Assembly: GCF_018502625.1 (NCBI RefSeq)
Contig: NZ_CP075566.1
Location: 1,803,001 to 1,867,000, forward strand
Origin: Pseudomonas hormoni
Lineage (GTDB): Bacteria > Pseudomonadota > Gammaproteobacteria > Pseudomonadales > Pseudomonadaceae
Reading direction: 5' to 3'
DNA length: 64,000 bases
The notes below the pieces were generated by a model. It worked only from the letters and a program-made list of their open reading frames with translations. It ran no database searches and was not told where the DNA came from. Position numbers and translations under genes: made by a program. Shown piece by piece: positions 1 through 9,492 of the stretch. Position 1 is the stretch's first letter. Each line of letters begins with the position of its first letter.

Positions 1-157
1 GCGCATGGCTGTCCGAATCGCCGCTGACCTTCACCCGTCCGGCTTGTAAATCCACCGCTACGTCACTGACGCCTTCAACTGGGCGCAGCGCTTCGGTGAC
101 ATGTTTGACACATGAACCACAGCTCATGCCTTGGACTTGCAGTTCAACAGTTTTCAT
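1..157 (-). CDS. copper chaperone, HMA domain (CopZ-like), 3' end outside window
   Basis: This is the first 52 codons of a small heavy-metal-associated domain protein; the rest lies beyond the window edge. The translation starts MKTVELQVQGMSCGSCVKHV and carries the GMxCxxC metal-binding loop of Atx1/CopZ-type chaperones, followed by the usual alternating strand-helix pattern (VEGVSDVAVDL). A strong ribosome binding site (GGAG) sits just upstream on the minus strand. Family knowledge: these cytosolic proteins carry Cu(I) to P-type ATPases or metal sensors. The Cu(I)-ATPase gene lies directly upstream on the same strand and itself lacks an HMA domain, so this protein is its likely delivery partner. 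Confidence 0.85.
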   Translation of the reverse strand, partial: MKTVELQVQGMSCGSCVKHVTEALRPVEGVSDVAVDLQAGRVKVSGDSDSHA

Positions 158-271
158 TGGTGACTCCTCACAACAAAGTTGATCATGGAAAGACTGACGC
201 ATGAGGCTTTTCTGCGGCGTTGGCTTATCCTCAACCTTGCTGCCATGGCAAGGTCAAGCGGTCGTTTTCAC

Positions 272-2629
272 TCATTCAATGGAAGCTTGGCGCAGACGCA
301 AGGCGTTGAATATCACCGACGCCGAGCTCACGCTCATGGCCAGTGCGGCAATTAGTGGTGACAGAAGGTGACCGGTAAGAGGGAAGAACAAGCCGGCGGC
401 AAGTGGGATGCCCATAGCGTTGTAAAGGAAGGCGAAGGTCAGGTTCTGGTGCATATTTCTCACCGTTGCTACTGACAGGCTGCGAGCACGCAGGATACCG
501 AGGAGATCGCCCTTGACCAGGGTGACCTGAGCGCTGTTCATCGCCACGTCAGTGCCAGTGCCCATGGCGATACCTACATCAGCGCGCGCCAGTGCGGGGG
601 CATCATTAATGCCGTCGCCGGCCATCGCCACCCGGTGTCCGGCTTGTTGCAGAGATGCCACCAGACGTTCTTTATCTTGCGGTTTGACCTCGCCGTGAAC
701 CTCCTCGATGCCCAACTGGCGAGCTACCGAGCGAGCAGTCGTAAGGCCGTCGCCAGTGGCCATGATGACCTTGACGCCATCCGCCTGCAGACGCTCGACG
801 GCCAGCTTCGTGGTGGGTTTGATGGGGTCGGCAACAGCCAGCAAACCCGCCAGGGCGCCATCGACTGCCAGGTACATGATGCTCGTACCGTCGCCGCGTA
901 GCTTCTCGGCATGTTCTTGCAAGCTCTCTGTGGAGACGCCGGCCTCCTGCATCAACGCGGTATTGCCTATCATCAGGCGGCGACCCTCGACCTGACCGCT
1001 TACCCCAATACCTGAGGCTGACTCGAAGGTTTCAGGTGTCACCAGTTTTAGCCCTGCGGCACGAGCCTGCTCGACGATGGCGTGGGCCAATGGATGCTCG
1101 CTGCCCTGATCGAGACTTGCGGCCAGGCGCAACACTTCATCCTGTGTAAATCCGGGTACGGCCTCGACGCTATGGAATGCAGGTCGACCTTCAGTGAGGG
1201 TGCCAGTTTTGTCGACTATCAAGATGTCTATCTTGCGCAGGTTTTCGATGGCGGCGGCATCGCGAAACAATACGCCGCTGCCAGCAGCCTTGCCGGTGGC
1301 AACCATGACTGACATCGGTGTCGCTAGGCCAAGGGCACAGGGACAGGCGATGATCATGACCGCGACAGCGTTGATCAGTCCGAACACCCAACTTGGCTCG
1401 GGCCCCCACAGCCCCCAGCCGAGCAGAGTCAGCGCGGCGATAGCAATCACCACAATCACGAAGTAACTGGCAATCACATCTGCCAGCCGTTGCATCGGCG
1501 CTTTTGAGCGCTGTGCCTGCACAACCATCTGCACAATCTGTGCGAGCAGGGTCGCCGACCCTATCTTCTGCGCCTGCATCACCAGACTGCCGTGGATGTT
1601 GAGAGTGGCGCCAATCAGCGCGTCGCCGGCTCTCTTCATGATCGGTATCGGTTCGCCGGTGAGCATCGACTCATCTACAGCGCTTTCGCCTTGCAACACC
1701 TGACCGTCGACAGGCACTTTTTCGCCCGGTCGCACACGTAACGTGTCGCCGCTGTGTACGTGTGTCAGAGGGATGTCTTCTTCCGTGCCATCGGCATTGA
1801 TCCGTCGGGCAGTTTTGGGTGCCAGTCCAAGCAGCGACTTGATGGCAGCCGAGGTTTGCGAGCGAGCCTTGAGTTCAAGCATCTGGCCGAGAAGGGTCAG
1901 TGAGATGATCACAGCCGCCGCTTCGAAGTACACACCGATGCGGCCCTCCATCATGAAGTTGCTGGGGAATACATTGGGGGTCAGGGTGGCCACGACGCTG
2001 TAAAGGAAGGCCGCCGCCGTGCCGAGGCCGATTAGCGTCCACATGTTCGGACTTCGCTGAATCACCGAACGCACACCACGCACATAAAACGGCCAGCCAG
2101 CCCACAGCACGACGGGTGTAGCCAATCCCAGCTCGACCCAATTTTGCGTGGTGCCATGGAACAGCACCAGGGCATGGCCACCCATAGCCAGCACGGTGAC
2201 GATCACTGTCAGTGGCAATGTCCACCAGAAGCGCCGGGTGAAGTCCTTGAGTTCTAAGTTCTCTTCTTCCTCCAATTCGGGAATCACCGGCTCTAAGGTC
2301 ATGCCGCACTTAGGGCAGACGCCGGGGCCGATCTGGCGAATTTCCGGATGCATGGGACATGTGTATTCAACGGCACCCGTTACCGGTTCTGCTGTTGTCT
2401 GATGAACTTGTTCGAGTTTCAGTTGAGATATTCGATAACGCTCGGGCGCTGCCCTGAAGGTCGTTTGGCATTTCTGGCTGCAGAACCGGTAGTTTTGCCC
2501 CTCATATTCCGTGCTGAACTGGCTGTCGTTACTGACGGTCATGCCACATACCGGGTCATGGGAGCCGGTGGGTTGGAGTTCAGAGTTCTGTATTGAGCCG
2601 TGCTCTTGACGAACCTCAGGCGTGTGCAT
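272..2629 (-). CDS. Cu(I)-translocating P-type ATPase
   Basis: A 785-residue P1B-type ATPase that should export Cu(I) from cytoplasm to periplasm. It has no N-terminal HMA domain; instead it carries a YHS-type DPVCGM motif (about residues 25-30) and a CPMHPE...CPKCGM heavy-metal-binding domain (about 90-115). The core motifs are the CPC transport site ([11 protein letters not shown], about 428), phosphorylation loop DKTGTLTEG (about 471), the conserved HP pair (EHPLAHAI) and hinge [10 protein letters not shown] (about 669). The seventh transmembrane helix has N-x6-YN-x4-P and the eighth has MxxSS, the signature of the Cu(I) subgroup P1B-1. It starts 3 bases after the DUF2933 gene with an AGGAG site, so the two are probably co-transcribed. 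Silver transport is also possible. Confidence 0.93.
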   Translation of the reverse strand: MHTPEVRQEHGSIQNSELQPTGSHDPVCGMTVSNDSQFSTEYEGQNYRFCSQKCQTTFRAAPERYRISQLKLEQVHQTTAEPVTGAVEYTCPMHPEIRQIGPGVCPKCGMTLEPVIPELEEEENLELKDFTRRFWWTLPLTVIVTVLAMGGHALVLFHGTTQNWVELGLATPVVLWAGWPFYVRGVRSVIQRSPNMWTLIGLGTAAAFLYSVVATLTPNVFPSNFMMEGRIGVYFEAAAVIISLTLLGQMLELKARSQTSAAIKSLLGLAPKTARRINADGTEEDIPLTHVHSGDTLRVRPGEKVPVDGQVLQGESAVDESMLTGEPIPIMKRAGDALIGATLNIHGSLVMQAQKIGSATLLAQIVQMVVQAQRSKAPMQRLADVIASYFVIVVIAIAALTLLGWGLWGPEPSWVFGLINAVAVMIIACPCALGLATPMSVMVATGKAAGSGVLFRDAAAIENLRKIDILIVDKTGTLTEGRPAFHSVEAVPGFTQDEVLRLAASLDQGSEHPLAHAIVEQARAAGLKLVTPETFESASGIGVSGQVEGRRLMIGNTALMQEAGVSTESLQEHAEKLRGDGTSIMYLAVDGALAGLLAVADPIKPTTKLAVERLQADGVKVIMATGDGLTTARSVARQLGIEEVHGEVKPQDKERLVASLQQAGHRVAMAGDGINDAPALARADVGIAMGTGTDVAMNSAQVTLVKGDLLGILRARSLSVATVRNMHQNLTFAFLYNAMGIPLAAGLFFPLTGHLLSPLIAALAMSVSSASVIFNALRLRQASIE

Positions 2630-2632
2630 GAG

Positions 2633-2884
2633 CTAACTCCTGTTCGCATCTTTGGTTGAGACTGAGGTTTCGCCGTGATGAATGTGATCACCGTGGTGGT
2701 GCCCGAAAAAATGCATCAGCGGGCACAACAGCAAAATCATGTAAGGCAGTAAGCCCAGCATATGGCCGTAGTGTTCTCTTGCTAGATAGAACAGCACGAT
2801 CACCAGCAGCATGCCCAGCGCTATGCCGGGTTTGCTCCTCCAAAATGTTGGAGAGGTGTTAGCGGAATGTGGTGAACTCATCAT
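2633..2884 (-). CDS. DUF2933 small membrane protein
   Basis: An 83-residue protein with two hydrophobic stretches (about residues 20-36 and 43-60) and a His-rich tail (FFGHHHGDHIHHGE), matching the DUF2933 family common in copper and silver resistance clusters. The function is unknown; the histidines after the second membrane segment could bind metal. Two adjacent ATG codons (ending at 2884 and 2881) follow an AGGAG site, and the upstream one is used here. The stop lies 3 bases before the P-type ATPase start, implying a shared transcript. Confidence 0.7.
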   Translation of the reverse strand: MMSSPHSANTSPTFWRSKPGIALGMLLVIVLFYLAREHYGHMLGLLPYMILLLCPLMHFFGHHHGDHIHHGETSVSTKDANRS

Positions 2885-3009
2885 GGTTCTGTACTCCTGA
2901 GGGAGTGCTGTTTAGTGATACGTCGTAAAGGTGCAACGGGCAGCAGTTTTACCCTTGGCATATTGGCTAAAGTGAAACCGTCGCTGCATTGCCTACAGGC
3001 TTGTGCGCG

Positions 3010-3420
3010 TCACTTGCTCATCGGCATGTTCATCATGCTCGATTGCTGATCCATCATTTTCATCATCATTTTCATCATCATGTTCATCATTCCCATCTCC
3101 ATGCCGTCTTTATTGCCGGCCATGTCCATGCCATGACAGTTTTTGTGCATCATGGCCATGCTGTCCTTCATCGTCTTCATGCTCTCCTGCATGGCTGCCT
3201 GCCGTTCCGCAGGGGTATTGGCCGCCGCTGCTTTGTCATGTGCAGCCTGCATTTTTTGCATTTGCTCGGTCATGGCTTTGTTCTGCATAGGCGTGGCCGC
3301 TTCGCTTGTTTGAGCTGGTGTGGTCGACGTCTGCTCCGGGTGATGCTCATCGACTGCCGATGCCATAAGTGGGCTACTCACGAGCAGGGTGGCGAGGATC
3401 AATTTCAATGAGGCATGCAT
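3010..3420 (-). CDS. small exported methionine-rich protein
   Basis: A 136-residue protein with an N-terminal signal peptide (MHASLKLILATLLVSSPLMA, cleavage near ASA). The middle is a charged, Ala/Gln-rich helix, and the tail is extremely Met-rich (GMEMGMMNMMMKMMMKMMDQ), a composition typical of periplasmic Cu(I)/Ag(I) binders. The start at 3420 is preferred over an ATG 15 codons upstream because it opens the signal peptide and has GGAG about 9 bases ahead. No named family was recognised. Its position between the copper ATPase cluster and copABCD suggests a role as a periplasmic copper buffer, which is inference. Confidence 0.7.
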   Translation of the reverse strand: MHASLKLILATLLVSSPLMASAVDEHHPEQTSTTPAQTSEAATPMQNKAMTEQMQKMQAAHDKAAAANTPAERQAAMQESMKTMKDSMAMMHKNCHGMDMAGNKDGMEMGMMNMMMKMMMKMMDQQSSMMNMPMSK

Positions 3421-3519
3421 GGCAATCTCCAAAGGGTGAGGACAACGCAAGTAATACCAAGCCACGCCAAGTTGGCGCAGTCAGACAGTGCGCCGAAGAT
3501 TGGCGCGCAGAAGGTCGGA

Positions 3520-3915
3520 TTAATCGTTGAAACGGACGAAAATCAGACGTACAGGCGGTCTCGCCGGTACAGGGCGCCGTAATGCAAGAAAGGCAAAAGC
3601 GGAGGGATTGGCGGGATACAAAATCAGCAACGCAGGGATTAGGAGCAGAAACGTCCAACTGGACAGGTCAAATATTTGAAGATGGAGCGAAGGACTTACA
3701 GCTATTGCCGCATCGGCGCAGTGCTGAAGGCAACCGAGGGTATGGGCGTCGTGGCTATCGTGATCTTGCGCGGTGTTCAGCGAGACATGGGGTGTAGCTG
3801 GATTGTGGCTGGGCTGTGTCAGACATCCCTGGCTCGCTGCCAGACCAAACGCTAACACCCACAGCACGATGGCGAGGCGTATGAACGTTAGCAGGTGATG
3901 GCGAAACCAGAACAT
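3520..3915 (-). CDS. small membrane protein with Cys/His-rich loop at cop locus
   Basis: A 131-residue protein. A hydrophobic N-terminal segment (about residues 8-28) is followed by a loop with GC...HDSHDAHTLGCLQHC, which offers three Cys and several His, and by a second hydrophobic segment (about 82-98). The tail is basic and proline-rich. The start at 3915 has GGAG about 9 bases upstream and opens directly into the membrane segment, so it is preferred to the ATG 17 codons earlier. No family is confidently recognised; small regulatory or metal-binding proteins of this layout (CopL-like, DUF2946-like) occur beside copAB genes in Pseudomonas and Xanthomonas. It is divergent from copA and shares its control region. 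Confidence 0.6.
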   Translation of the reverse strand: MFWFRHHLLTFIRLAIVLWVLAFGLAASQGCLTQPSHNPATPHVSLNTAQDHDSHDAHTLGCLQHCADAAIAVSPSLHLQIFDLSSWTFLLLIPALLILYPANPSAFAFLALRRPVPARPPVRLIFVRFND

Positions 3916-4278
3916 GGAGAATCTCCGGTACTGATTAGCGGGTTTTGATTTTTCAACATACAGCACATCGAAGTGCCAAGGTTGATCTACATCAGTTTAT
4001 GCAGCCGGGTGTCGGCTATTGTGGTGTGGTCAAAATTGTATGGTCTACGTCGACCTTTCAGATGTTTACCCCTCTTTGTCGTCCTTTACTAGCATCTTGT
4101 GGTGCACCGCCCCTTTCACGATTGCTGAACCGCCCAGCTTACGGAAATGTAATCACCCCGTTTGCTGGCTTATGGCATCTTCCGATGTATCAAGCGCACT
4201 AGCTATCCAAAGCGTGAACCCTCGGGAACACGCCAACGTGCGTGCACCTGACATCCGACTGACGGGACATGAATCGGT
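3916..4278. other. intergenic control region between divergent copper genes
   Basis: These 363 bases separate the minus-strand Cys/His protein from copA. They contain one recognisable element, the CopR-like box at 4138-4153. No convincing sigma-70 promoter pair or coding potential was seen apart from that. The copA start has only a weak ribosome binding site. Confidence 0.6.
4138..4153 (+). promoter_or_regulatory. CopR-like operator (cop box) upstream of copA
   Basis: The sequence CTTACGGAAATGTAAT reads as CTTACG-N5-GTAAT. It matches the Pseudomonas CopR consensus CTGACA-N5-GTAAT except at two positions of the left half. It lies about 125 bases before copA, and copRS is encoded in this window, so copper induction of copABCD through this box is expected. 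The consensus is recalled from published Pseudomonas work; binding here is inferred. Confidence 0.55.
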
Positions 4279-6144
4279 ATGCATTCCAAAACTTCTCGGC
4301 GCACCTTTGTGAAAGGTCTCACCGCAGGCGGGATTCTCGGTGGCTTAGGCCTCTGGCATACCCCTATATGGGCGGCCCGTAGCTTGGGCGAGACTAATGT
4401 CCTGTCAGGTACAGAGTTCGACCTCTTTATCGGAGAAACACCGGTAAATATCACCGGGAATGCCCGGACGGCCATGACCATAAATGGCGGGATTCCTGGG
4501 CCCCAGCTGCGCTGGCGTGAGGGCGATACCGTGACCTTGCGGGTCAAGAACCGCCTGAAGGATATGACTTCCATCCACTGGCACGGAATTATCCTTCCCG
4601 CGAATATGGACGGTGTCCCAGGCCTTAGCTTCCATGGGATTGAGCCTGATGGCACGTACGTCTATCAATTCAAAGTTAAGCAGAACGGAACGTACTGGTA
4701 TCACAGTCACTCTGGCTTCCAAGAACAGGTTGGCGTATACGGCCCACTGGTTATCGATGCCAAAGAGCCGGAGCCTTTTGAGTATGACCGCGACCTCGTG
4801 GTGATGCTTACCGACTGGACGGATGAAAATCCGGCTTCGCTGATGAAAACATTGAAGAAACAGGCGGACTACTACAACACCCACAAGCGGACAGTCGGTG
4901 ACTTCATCAATGACGTGGCTGACAAAGGTTGGTCAGCAACCGTCGCTGATCGCAAGATGTGGGCCGAGATGAAGATGAATCCTACTGACATTGCAGACGT
5001 CAGTGGTGCGACGTACACCTACTTGATGAACGGACAGGCTCCGAATTCCAACTGGACTGGCACCTTCAAACCTGGCGAAAAGCTTAGGATGAGGTTCATC
5101 AATGGTTCGGCAATGACCTACTTTGATGTCCGTATTCCAGGTTTGAAGATGACTGTAGTGGCTGCCGATGGCCAGTATGTCAAACCGGTGAGCGTGGACG
5201 AGTTCAGGATCGCCACTGCTGAGACCTTCGATGTGATCGTCGAACCAACTCAGGACGCCTACACACTGTTTGCGCAGTCGATGGATCGGTCGGGTTACGC
5301 CAGAGGCACATTGGCCGTCCGGCCTGGTCTGGCTGCCCCTGTACCTGAACTTGACCCTCGTCCTCTCGTCACCATGGCCGACATGGGTATGGCCGGCATG
5401 GATCACGGCGGGATGGGTGGTATGGACGACATGGCTGGAATGGATCACAGCAAGATGGCCGGTGCGGCAGACAGCTCAATGCAGGGTATGTCGGGGATGG
5501 ATGGCGGCGACATGAAAGGTATGAATCATGGCGCTGCCCAGGACATGTCCGGCATGAACAGCATGGCTGGAATGGATCACAGCAAAATGTCTACGGATGG
5601 CATGAGTGGTATGGGAGAAATGCAGTCGCACCCAGCATCAGAATCCAACAATCCTCTCGTCGACATGCAGGCCATGTCAACGTCGCCAAAGCTTGATGAT
5701 CCTGGCATGGGCCTTCGCGAGAATGGTCGAAAGGTGCTGACGTATTCTGATCTAAAAAGCACGTTTGAGGATCCAGATGGCCGTGAGCCAAGTCGAACTA
5801 TCGAACTGCACTTGACCGGGCATATGGAGAAATTTTCCTGGTCTTTCAACGGCGTGAAGTTTTCGGACGCCGAGCCTTTAAAACTGAAATACGGCGAGCG
5901 AGTCCGGATCGTTCTCGTCAACGACACCATGATGACTCATCCCATCCACTTGCATGGCATGTGGAGCGACCTTGAAGATGAAAACGGGCAATTCCTTGTC
6001 CGCAAACACACCATTGATATGCCGCCAGGGTCGAAGCGCAGCTACCGAGTGACAGCCGATGCGCTGGGGCGCTGGGCCTACCACTGCCATCTCCTGTACC
6101 ACATGGAAATGGGGATGTTCCGCGAAGTGCGTGTAGAGGAATAA
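4279..6144 (+). CDS. copA: copper-resistance multicopper oxidase CopA
   Basis: A 621-residue periplasmic multicopper oxidase of the CopA/PcoA family, which oxidises Cu(I) to less toxic Cu(II) and can bind extra copper. A Tat signal ([13 protein letters not shown], residues 6-18) marks export of the folded enzyme. Copper ligands are visible as IHWHG (about residue 98), YHSHSG (about 138), HPIHLHGMW (about 555) and [13 protein letters not shown] near the end, covering type 1 and trinuclear sites. A long Met/His insertion (about 370-450) repeats MDHSKM-like units. Translation begins at [10 protein letters not shown]; the ATG ten bases upstream is out of frame. First gene of copABCD. Confidence 0.95.
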   Translation: MHSKTSRRTFVKGLTAGGILGGLGLWHTPIWAARSLGETNVLSGTEFDLFIGETPVNITGNARTAMTINGGIPGPQLRWREGDTVTLRVKNRLKDMTSIHWHGIILPANMDGVPGLSFHGIEPDGTYVYQFKVKQNGTYWYHSHSGFQEQVGVYGPLVIDAKEPEPFEYDRDLVVMLTDWTDENPASLMKTLKKQADYYNTHKRTVGDFINDVADKGWSATVADRKMWAEMKMNPTDIADVSGATYTYLMNGQAPNSNWTGTFKPGEKLRMRFINGSAMTYFDVRIPGLKMTVVAADGQYVKPVSVDEFRIATAETFDVIVEPTQDAYTLFAQSMDRSGYARGTLAVRPGLAAPVPELDPRPLVTMADMGMAGMDHGGMGGMDDMAGMDHSKMAGAADSSMQGMSGMDGGDMKGMNHGAAQDMSGMNSMAGMDHSKMSTDGMSGMGEMQSHPASESNNPLVDMQAMSTSPKLDDPGMGLRENGRKVLTYSDLKSTFEDPDGREPSRTIELHLTGHMEKFSWSFNGVKFSDAEPLKLKYGERVRIVLVNDTMMTHPIHLHGMWSDLEDENGQFLVRKHTIDMPPGSKRSYRVTADALGRWAYHCHLLYHMEMGMFREVRVEE

Positions 6145-6154
6145 GGAGTCGACT

Positions 6155-7165
6155 ATGAGCAATTTTCTTTGCGGGACTCGCATGCACTCAGCTGTGTTTA
6201 CGGTCGCTCTAACCGCTGGTTTTATCTTGCCGGCAGCCGCTGAAACAAGCCAGGGCACCGAAGACGGGCAGATGCAGACCATGGAACACAGCCAGATGCA
6301 GGGCATGGATCACGGCAAGATGGAAGGCATGGATCACAGCCAGATGCAGGGCATGGATCACAGCAAGATGGAAGGCATGGATCACACCCAGATGCAGGGC
6401 ATGGATCACAGCAAAATGGAGGGTATGCAGCCCGCCAAGCAACCACAAACCCAAAGCCGGACTCCGATACCGCCGCTAACCGATGCTGACAGAGCCGCAG
6501 TCTATAAGTCCCCTGGTGGTCACCAAGTTCATGACACAGCCCTCAACTCATTTTTTATATTTGAGAAATTGGAATGGCAGGATGCTGACGATGGAAGCGC
6601 ACTGAACTGGGAAGCCCAAGGTTGGATAGGGGGAGATGTTGATCGTCTATGGTTGCGCTCCGAAGGCGAGCGCACTAATGGGAAGACTGAAGAAGCTGAA
6701 GTTCAAGCTTTATGGGGACACGCCATCAGCCCTTGGTGGGATCTAGTCGGCGGCGTTCGTCAAGACTTCAAACCAGGCGACCCTCAAACGTGGGCGGCTT
6801 TCGGTATCCAGGGCTTGGCGCTCTACAATTTCGAGGCCCAGGCTACTGCTTACCTGGGTGAAGGTGGACAGACCGCAGCGCGTCTGGAAGGGGACTACGA
6901 CATTCTCCTAACCAATAAGCTGATTTTGCAGCCAACGGCAGAATTCAATTTTTATGGCAAAAACGATCCCAACCGTGGAGTGGGTTCGGGGCTGTCTGAG
7001 AGTCAGGTCGGTTTACGGCTCCGTTACGAAATCCGTCCAGAGTTCGCACCTTACGTAGGTGTGACTTGGAACCGCTCTTATGGAAAAACCGCTGACTATG
7101 CCAGCGAGGAAGGCGAAGACCGCAGCGAAGCACGTCTAGTGCTTGGCGTGCGGGTGTGGTTCTAA
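6155..7165 (+). CDS. copB: copper-resistance outer membrane protein CopB
   Basis: A 336-residue outer membrane beta-barrel protein of the CopB/PcoB family. The signal peptide runs to about residue 30. An N-terminal Met/His region repeats [16 protein letters not shown] units (about 43-89). The barrel domain begins near [14 protein letters not shown] and includes the family pattern of alternating strands up to the terminal aromatic residue (LGVRVWF), the usual barrel assembly signal. AAGGAG lies just upstream and the gap after copA is 10 bases, so the pair is co-transcribed. Family knowledge: it works with CopA in periplasmic copper sequestration or passage. Confidence 0.93.
   Translation: MSNFLCGTRMHSAVFTVALTAGFILPAAAETSQGTEDGQMQTMEHSQMQGMDHGKMEGMDHSQMQGMDHSKMEGMDHTQMQGMDHSKMEGMQPAKQPQTQSRTPIPPLTDADRAAVYKSPGGHQVHDTALNSFFIFEKLEWQDADDGSALNWEAQGWIGGDVDRLWLRSEGERTNGKTEEAEVQALWGHAISPWWDLVGGVRQDFKPGDPQTWAAFGIQGLALYNFEAQATAYLGEGGQTAARLEGDYDILLTNKLILQPTAEFNFYGKNDPNRGVGSGLSESQVGLRLRYEIRPEFAPYVGVTWNRSYGKTADYASEEGEDRSEARLVLGVRVWF
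6282..6425 (+). repeat. tandem 48-base coding repeat in copB
   Basis: Three near-identical 48-base units encode alternating M(D/E)HSQMQG and MDHxKMEG blocks. Differences are mostly single-base, such as a Gly-for-Ser change in the first unit. Such in-frame repeats can expand or contract by slippage, changing the number of Met/His copper-binding units. Confidence 0.8.
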
Positions 7166-7234
7166 ATCACAGTAAACGGCACCAAATAATTACTTAACCT
7201 CATTACAACAGCTACGCGCTGTGAGGAGCCTTGC

Positions 7235-7618
7235 ATGTCTGTATTTAAATCCTGTGTTGTGGCCGTCGCTCTTTCATCCAGCCTTCTGCTCAGTGCAGTT
7301 GCCCAGGCTCACCCGAAGCTAGTCTCTTCAACTCCAGCTGAAGGCGCGAACGGCCCAGCCCCAGCAAAGATTGAGCTGCACTTTTCTGAAAACCTGGTTA
7401 CCCAGTTTTCCGGAGCCAAGTTGATCATGACCGACATGCCCGGCATGCCAAACTCTCCTATGGGTGTGAAAGCCAGCGTGGCCGGCAGTAACGACCCTAA
7501 AACCATGGTCTTGACCCCGGCCTCTCCTCTCACAACTGGCACCTACAAAGTGGAATGGCGAGCGGTTTCGTCCGATACCCATCCGATTACTGGCAGCGTC
7601 ACCTTCAAAGTGAAATAA
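7235..7618 (+). CDS. copC: periplasmic copper-binding protein CopC
   Basis: A 127-residue CopC-domain protein. After a signal peptide ending at AQA, the mature chain begins HPKLVSSTPAEGA. The N-terminal His is the Cu(II) ligand of the family, and a Met-rich loop (TDMPGMPNSPMG, about residues 67-78) supplies the Cu(I) site. The C-terminal pattern SSDTHPITGSVTFKV is typical. A GAGGAG site precedes the ATG. The stop is 2 bases before copD, so the pair is translationally linked; CopC is thought to hand copper to CopD. Confidence 0.93.
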   Translation: MSVFKSCVVAVALSSSLLLSAVAQAHPKLVSSTPAEGANGPAPAKIELHFSENLVTQFSGAKLIMTDMPGMPNSPMGVKASVAGSNDPKTMVLTPASPLTTGTYKVEWRAVSSDTHPITGSVTFKVK

Positions 7619-7620
7619 GT

Positions 7621-8556
7621 ATGAGCGACCCAATTAACGTGGCGCTGCGCCTCGCGCTGTATTTGGATCTGATGCTCCTCTTCGGTCTTGCCGTCTTTGG
7701 GCTATACAGCTTTCGGGGAAAAGAGCGCGTATCGGGAACGCTGTTGCATTTTGGGTCGCTACTACCTGGCACCGCTGTTATAGGTATGCTTTTGTCCATA
7801 GCAGCTTTTGTAGTTATGACAAAAAATATGAGCGGCGCATCCGACTGGGCGGAGCTGCGAACTCACATGGAAATGATGCTGTACGAGACTGAGGTCGGCT
7901 ACAGCTGGGTGACACGCATGATCTCGCTAGCAGTGGTGATTTTTGCTGGAAGCCAGAACAGGCGATGGCCGACGGGCAGTCTCTGGCTCGCTACCATTGC
8001 GGGCAGCATTGCATTAGCGACAATCCCATGGACAGGTCACGGGGCGATGGATGAAGGCGCCCTGCGATTCTGGCACTTTGCCGCTGACATTCTGCACCTA
8101 CTTGCCGCTGGCGGATGGATCGGAGCTCTCGCGGCGTTTGGGCTGATGTTGAGTATTAGGGGGGCTAATTCGGAGCAACTGGTACGAGTGCTATCGCGAG
8201 CGCTCAAGGGATTCGAAACAGCGGGCGCATTCATTGTTGGTACGATCATAGTTACTGGCGTCGCTAATTATCTCTTCATTGTCGGGCCGACAGTAATCGA
8301 AGTCGTAACCAGTACCTATGGCATTCTCCTACTCGTGAAGATCCTACTTTTCGTGGGCATGATCGGGCTAGCTACCCTCAATCGTTTCTACCTGAGCCCT
8401 TCACTAGAGCGATCTGTGGTGGCCGGTGATTTTTCTCTAGCGGCAACTGCTTTGAGAAAAAGTGTGGTGATCGAATCGACTTGTGCTGTCGTCATCGTTT
8501 GCTTGGTGGCTTGGCTAGGAACATTGAGCCCCTCAATCGAGATGGCTCAAGGGTGA
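7621..8556 (+). CDS. copD: inner membrane copper protein CopD
   Basis: A 311-residue polytopic membrane protein of the CopD/PcoD family with about eight hydrophobic helices. It contains the conserved His-bearing segments PWTGHGAMDEG and FWHFAADILHLLAAGGWIGAL. The start MSDPINVALRLALYLDLMLLFGLA begins 2 bases after the copC stop; a longer in-frame reading into copC is rejected because it overlaps copC and adds no family sequence. Family knowledge: CopD works with CopC in copper uptake across the inner membrane. It is the last gene of the cop operon before a scarred region. Confidence 0.92.
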   Translation: MSDPINVALRLALYLDLMLLFGLAVFGLYSFRGKERVSGTLLHFGSLLPGTAVIGMLLSIAAFVVMTKNMSGASDWAELRTHMEMMLYETEVGYSWVTRMISLAVVIFAGSQNRRWPTGSLWLATIAGSIALATIPWTGHGAMDEGALRFWHFAADILHLLAAGGWIGALAAFGLMLSIRGANSEQLVRVLSRALKGFETAGAFIVGTIIVTGVANYLFIVGPTVIEVVTSTYGILLLVKILLFVGMIGLATLNRFYLSPSLERSVVAGDFSLAATALRKSVVIESTCAVVIVCLVAWLGTLSPSIEMAQG

Positions 8557-8607
8557 TCCAGGAGCTAGATCCGAGCGGCCCCAAGGGCGCTCAGATCTGA
8601 GCAACGA

Positions 8608-8820
8608 CTATCGGCTGATGGGGTAGTCAGCGACCACTTCTTGCGCACCTGCCTTGGTGAGCCCCAGGACTTGGTAAGGTTGATGATTCTGGCCGTAGTC
8701 CATACCAGGAGAACCTGCGGGCATGCCTGGCACTGCAATTCCTGCGAGGTCTGAACGACCATTCAGTTTCTTGATTTCATCAGCTGGAACATGTCCCTCG
8801 TAACCGTCCGGCGAAGTCAC
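8608..8820 (-). pseudogene. DUF411 metal-binding protein, 5'-truncated
   Basis: The reading frame encodes the C-terminal part of a DUF411 protein, with VPADEIKKLNGR, GIAVPGMPAGSPGMDYG and the final VVADYPISR. The family normally begins with a signal peptide and a Cys-bearing segment, both missing. Homology stops abruptly at about 8820, where an unrelated small reading frame begins, so this is a deletion or insertion junction. DUF411 genes often accompany copper-resistance clusters, so it was probably once part of this one. It is unlikely to make a useful product. Confidence 0.7.
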
Positions 8821-8919
8821 CTATAGCCCCTCAAGACTCGCCGGGGTCAGCGCCTGGGCCTGCACCGCGTGCGACAGGTTCAGCGCGACCAACGGGTCGT
8901 GCCCGTCGCAGCCGCTCAT
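8821..8919 (-). pseudogene. short gene start cut at the DUF411 junction
   Basis: A 32-codon frame (MSGCDGHDPLVALNLSHAVQ...) begins with an ATGA overlap on the DUF7673 stop codon, the arrangement of a translationally coupled gene. It ends at a stop immediately at the junction with the DUF411 fragment, so the true C-terminus was probably lost. The protein family is not recognised. Confidence 0.4.
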
Positions 8920-9212
8920 TGCGGAGCTCTCCAGGCGCGCCAGATGTCGTGGAACTGACCTTCATACCCCAGGCCCAGATCCTCGGGGTAGGCCTTATTC
9001 CCGGCCACCCACAGGAACACCACGGCACAGGCACTGACCAGGGTGTCATCCAGCCCCCACAGGTCGGTCAGGTCGAAGCCGCCATTTTCCCCGGCGTTGT
9101 GCCAGGCCAATAGGAAGTTCGCGACCAGGCGCGCCTGGCCGGTGTCGGTGCCGGCCACCACCAGCAGTTTGTCCAGGGCGTCGCGGGTAGTGTCGTCCAG
9201 GGTGATCGTCAT
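8916..9212 (-). CDS. DUF7673-like protein (mobile-element cargo)
   Basis: A 98-residue small acidic protein beginning MTITLDDTTRDALDKLLVVA, with the pattern NFLLAWHNAGENGGFDLTDLWGLD. It resembles DUF7673-type proteins carried by integrative conjugative elements and plasmids of Pseudomonas and Burkholderia; the function is unknown. No other conjugation gene was seen nearby. Together with the coupled fragment downstream and the DUF411 junction, it marks debris of a mobile element inserted between copD and copRS. Confidence 0.6.
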   Translation of the reverse strand: MTITLDDTTRDALDKLLVVAGTDTGQARLVANFLLAWHNAGENGGFDLTDLWGLDDTLVSACAVVFLWVAGNKAYPEDLGLGYEGQFHDIWRAWRAPQ

Positions 9213-9492
9213 CGATGCTGCTCCTTTTCGAGTGAGGGGCGGTCACTGCGTAAAACCAAGCCGTTGTGGCATGGTAGACCAGTCCTCTGGGGGCTGGTAA
9301 GCGCAAAAAGCTCAGATTGCCGATTCGTTTTTGTAAGCTGCCGACTAGCTGCACTCCCTAAATCCAGCGCACTCCGACTCTGTCTTGCCTGGGAACTTTT
9401 CGTTTGCTGTTGGGGCAATTACATTTGAGTAAGCTTCCGCACAGTCGTCAGATTGGTAGCACACTAGAGCACCGCAAAACCGGAGCCCAAGC

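Noticed and set aside
6209..6454. Minus-strand His/Leu-rich frame opposite copB repeats
   Set aside because: It is the mirror image of the Met/His repeat of copB.
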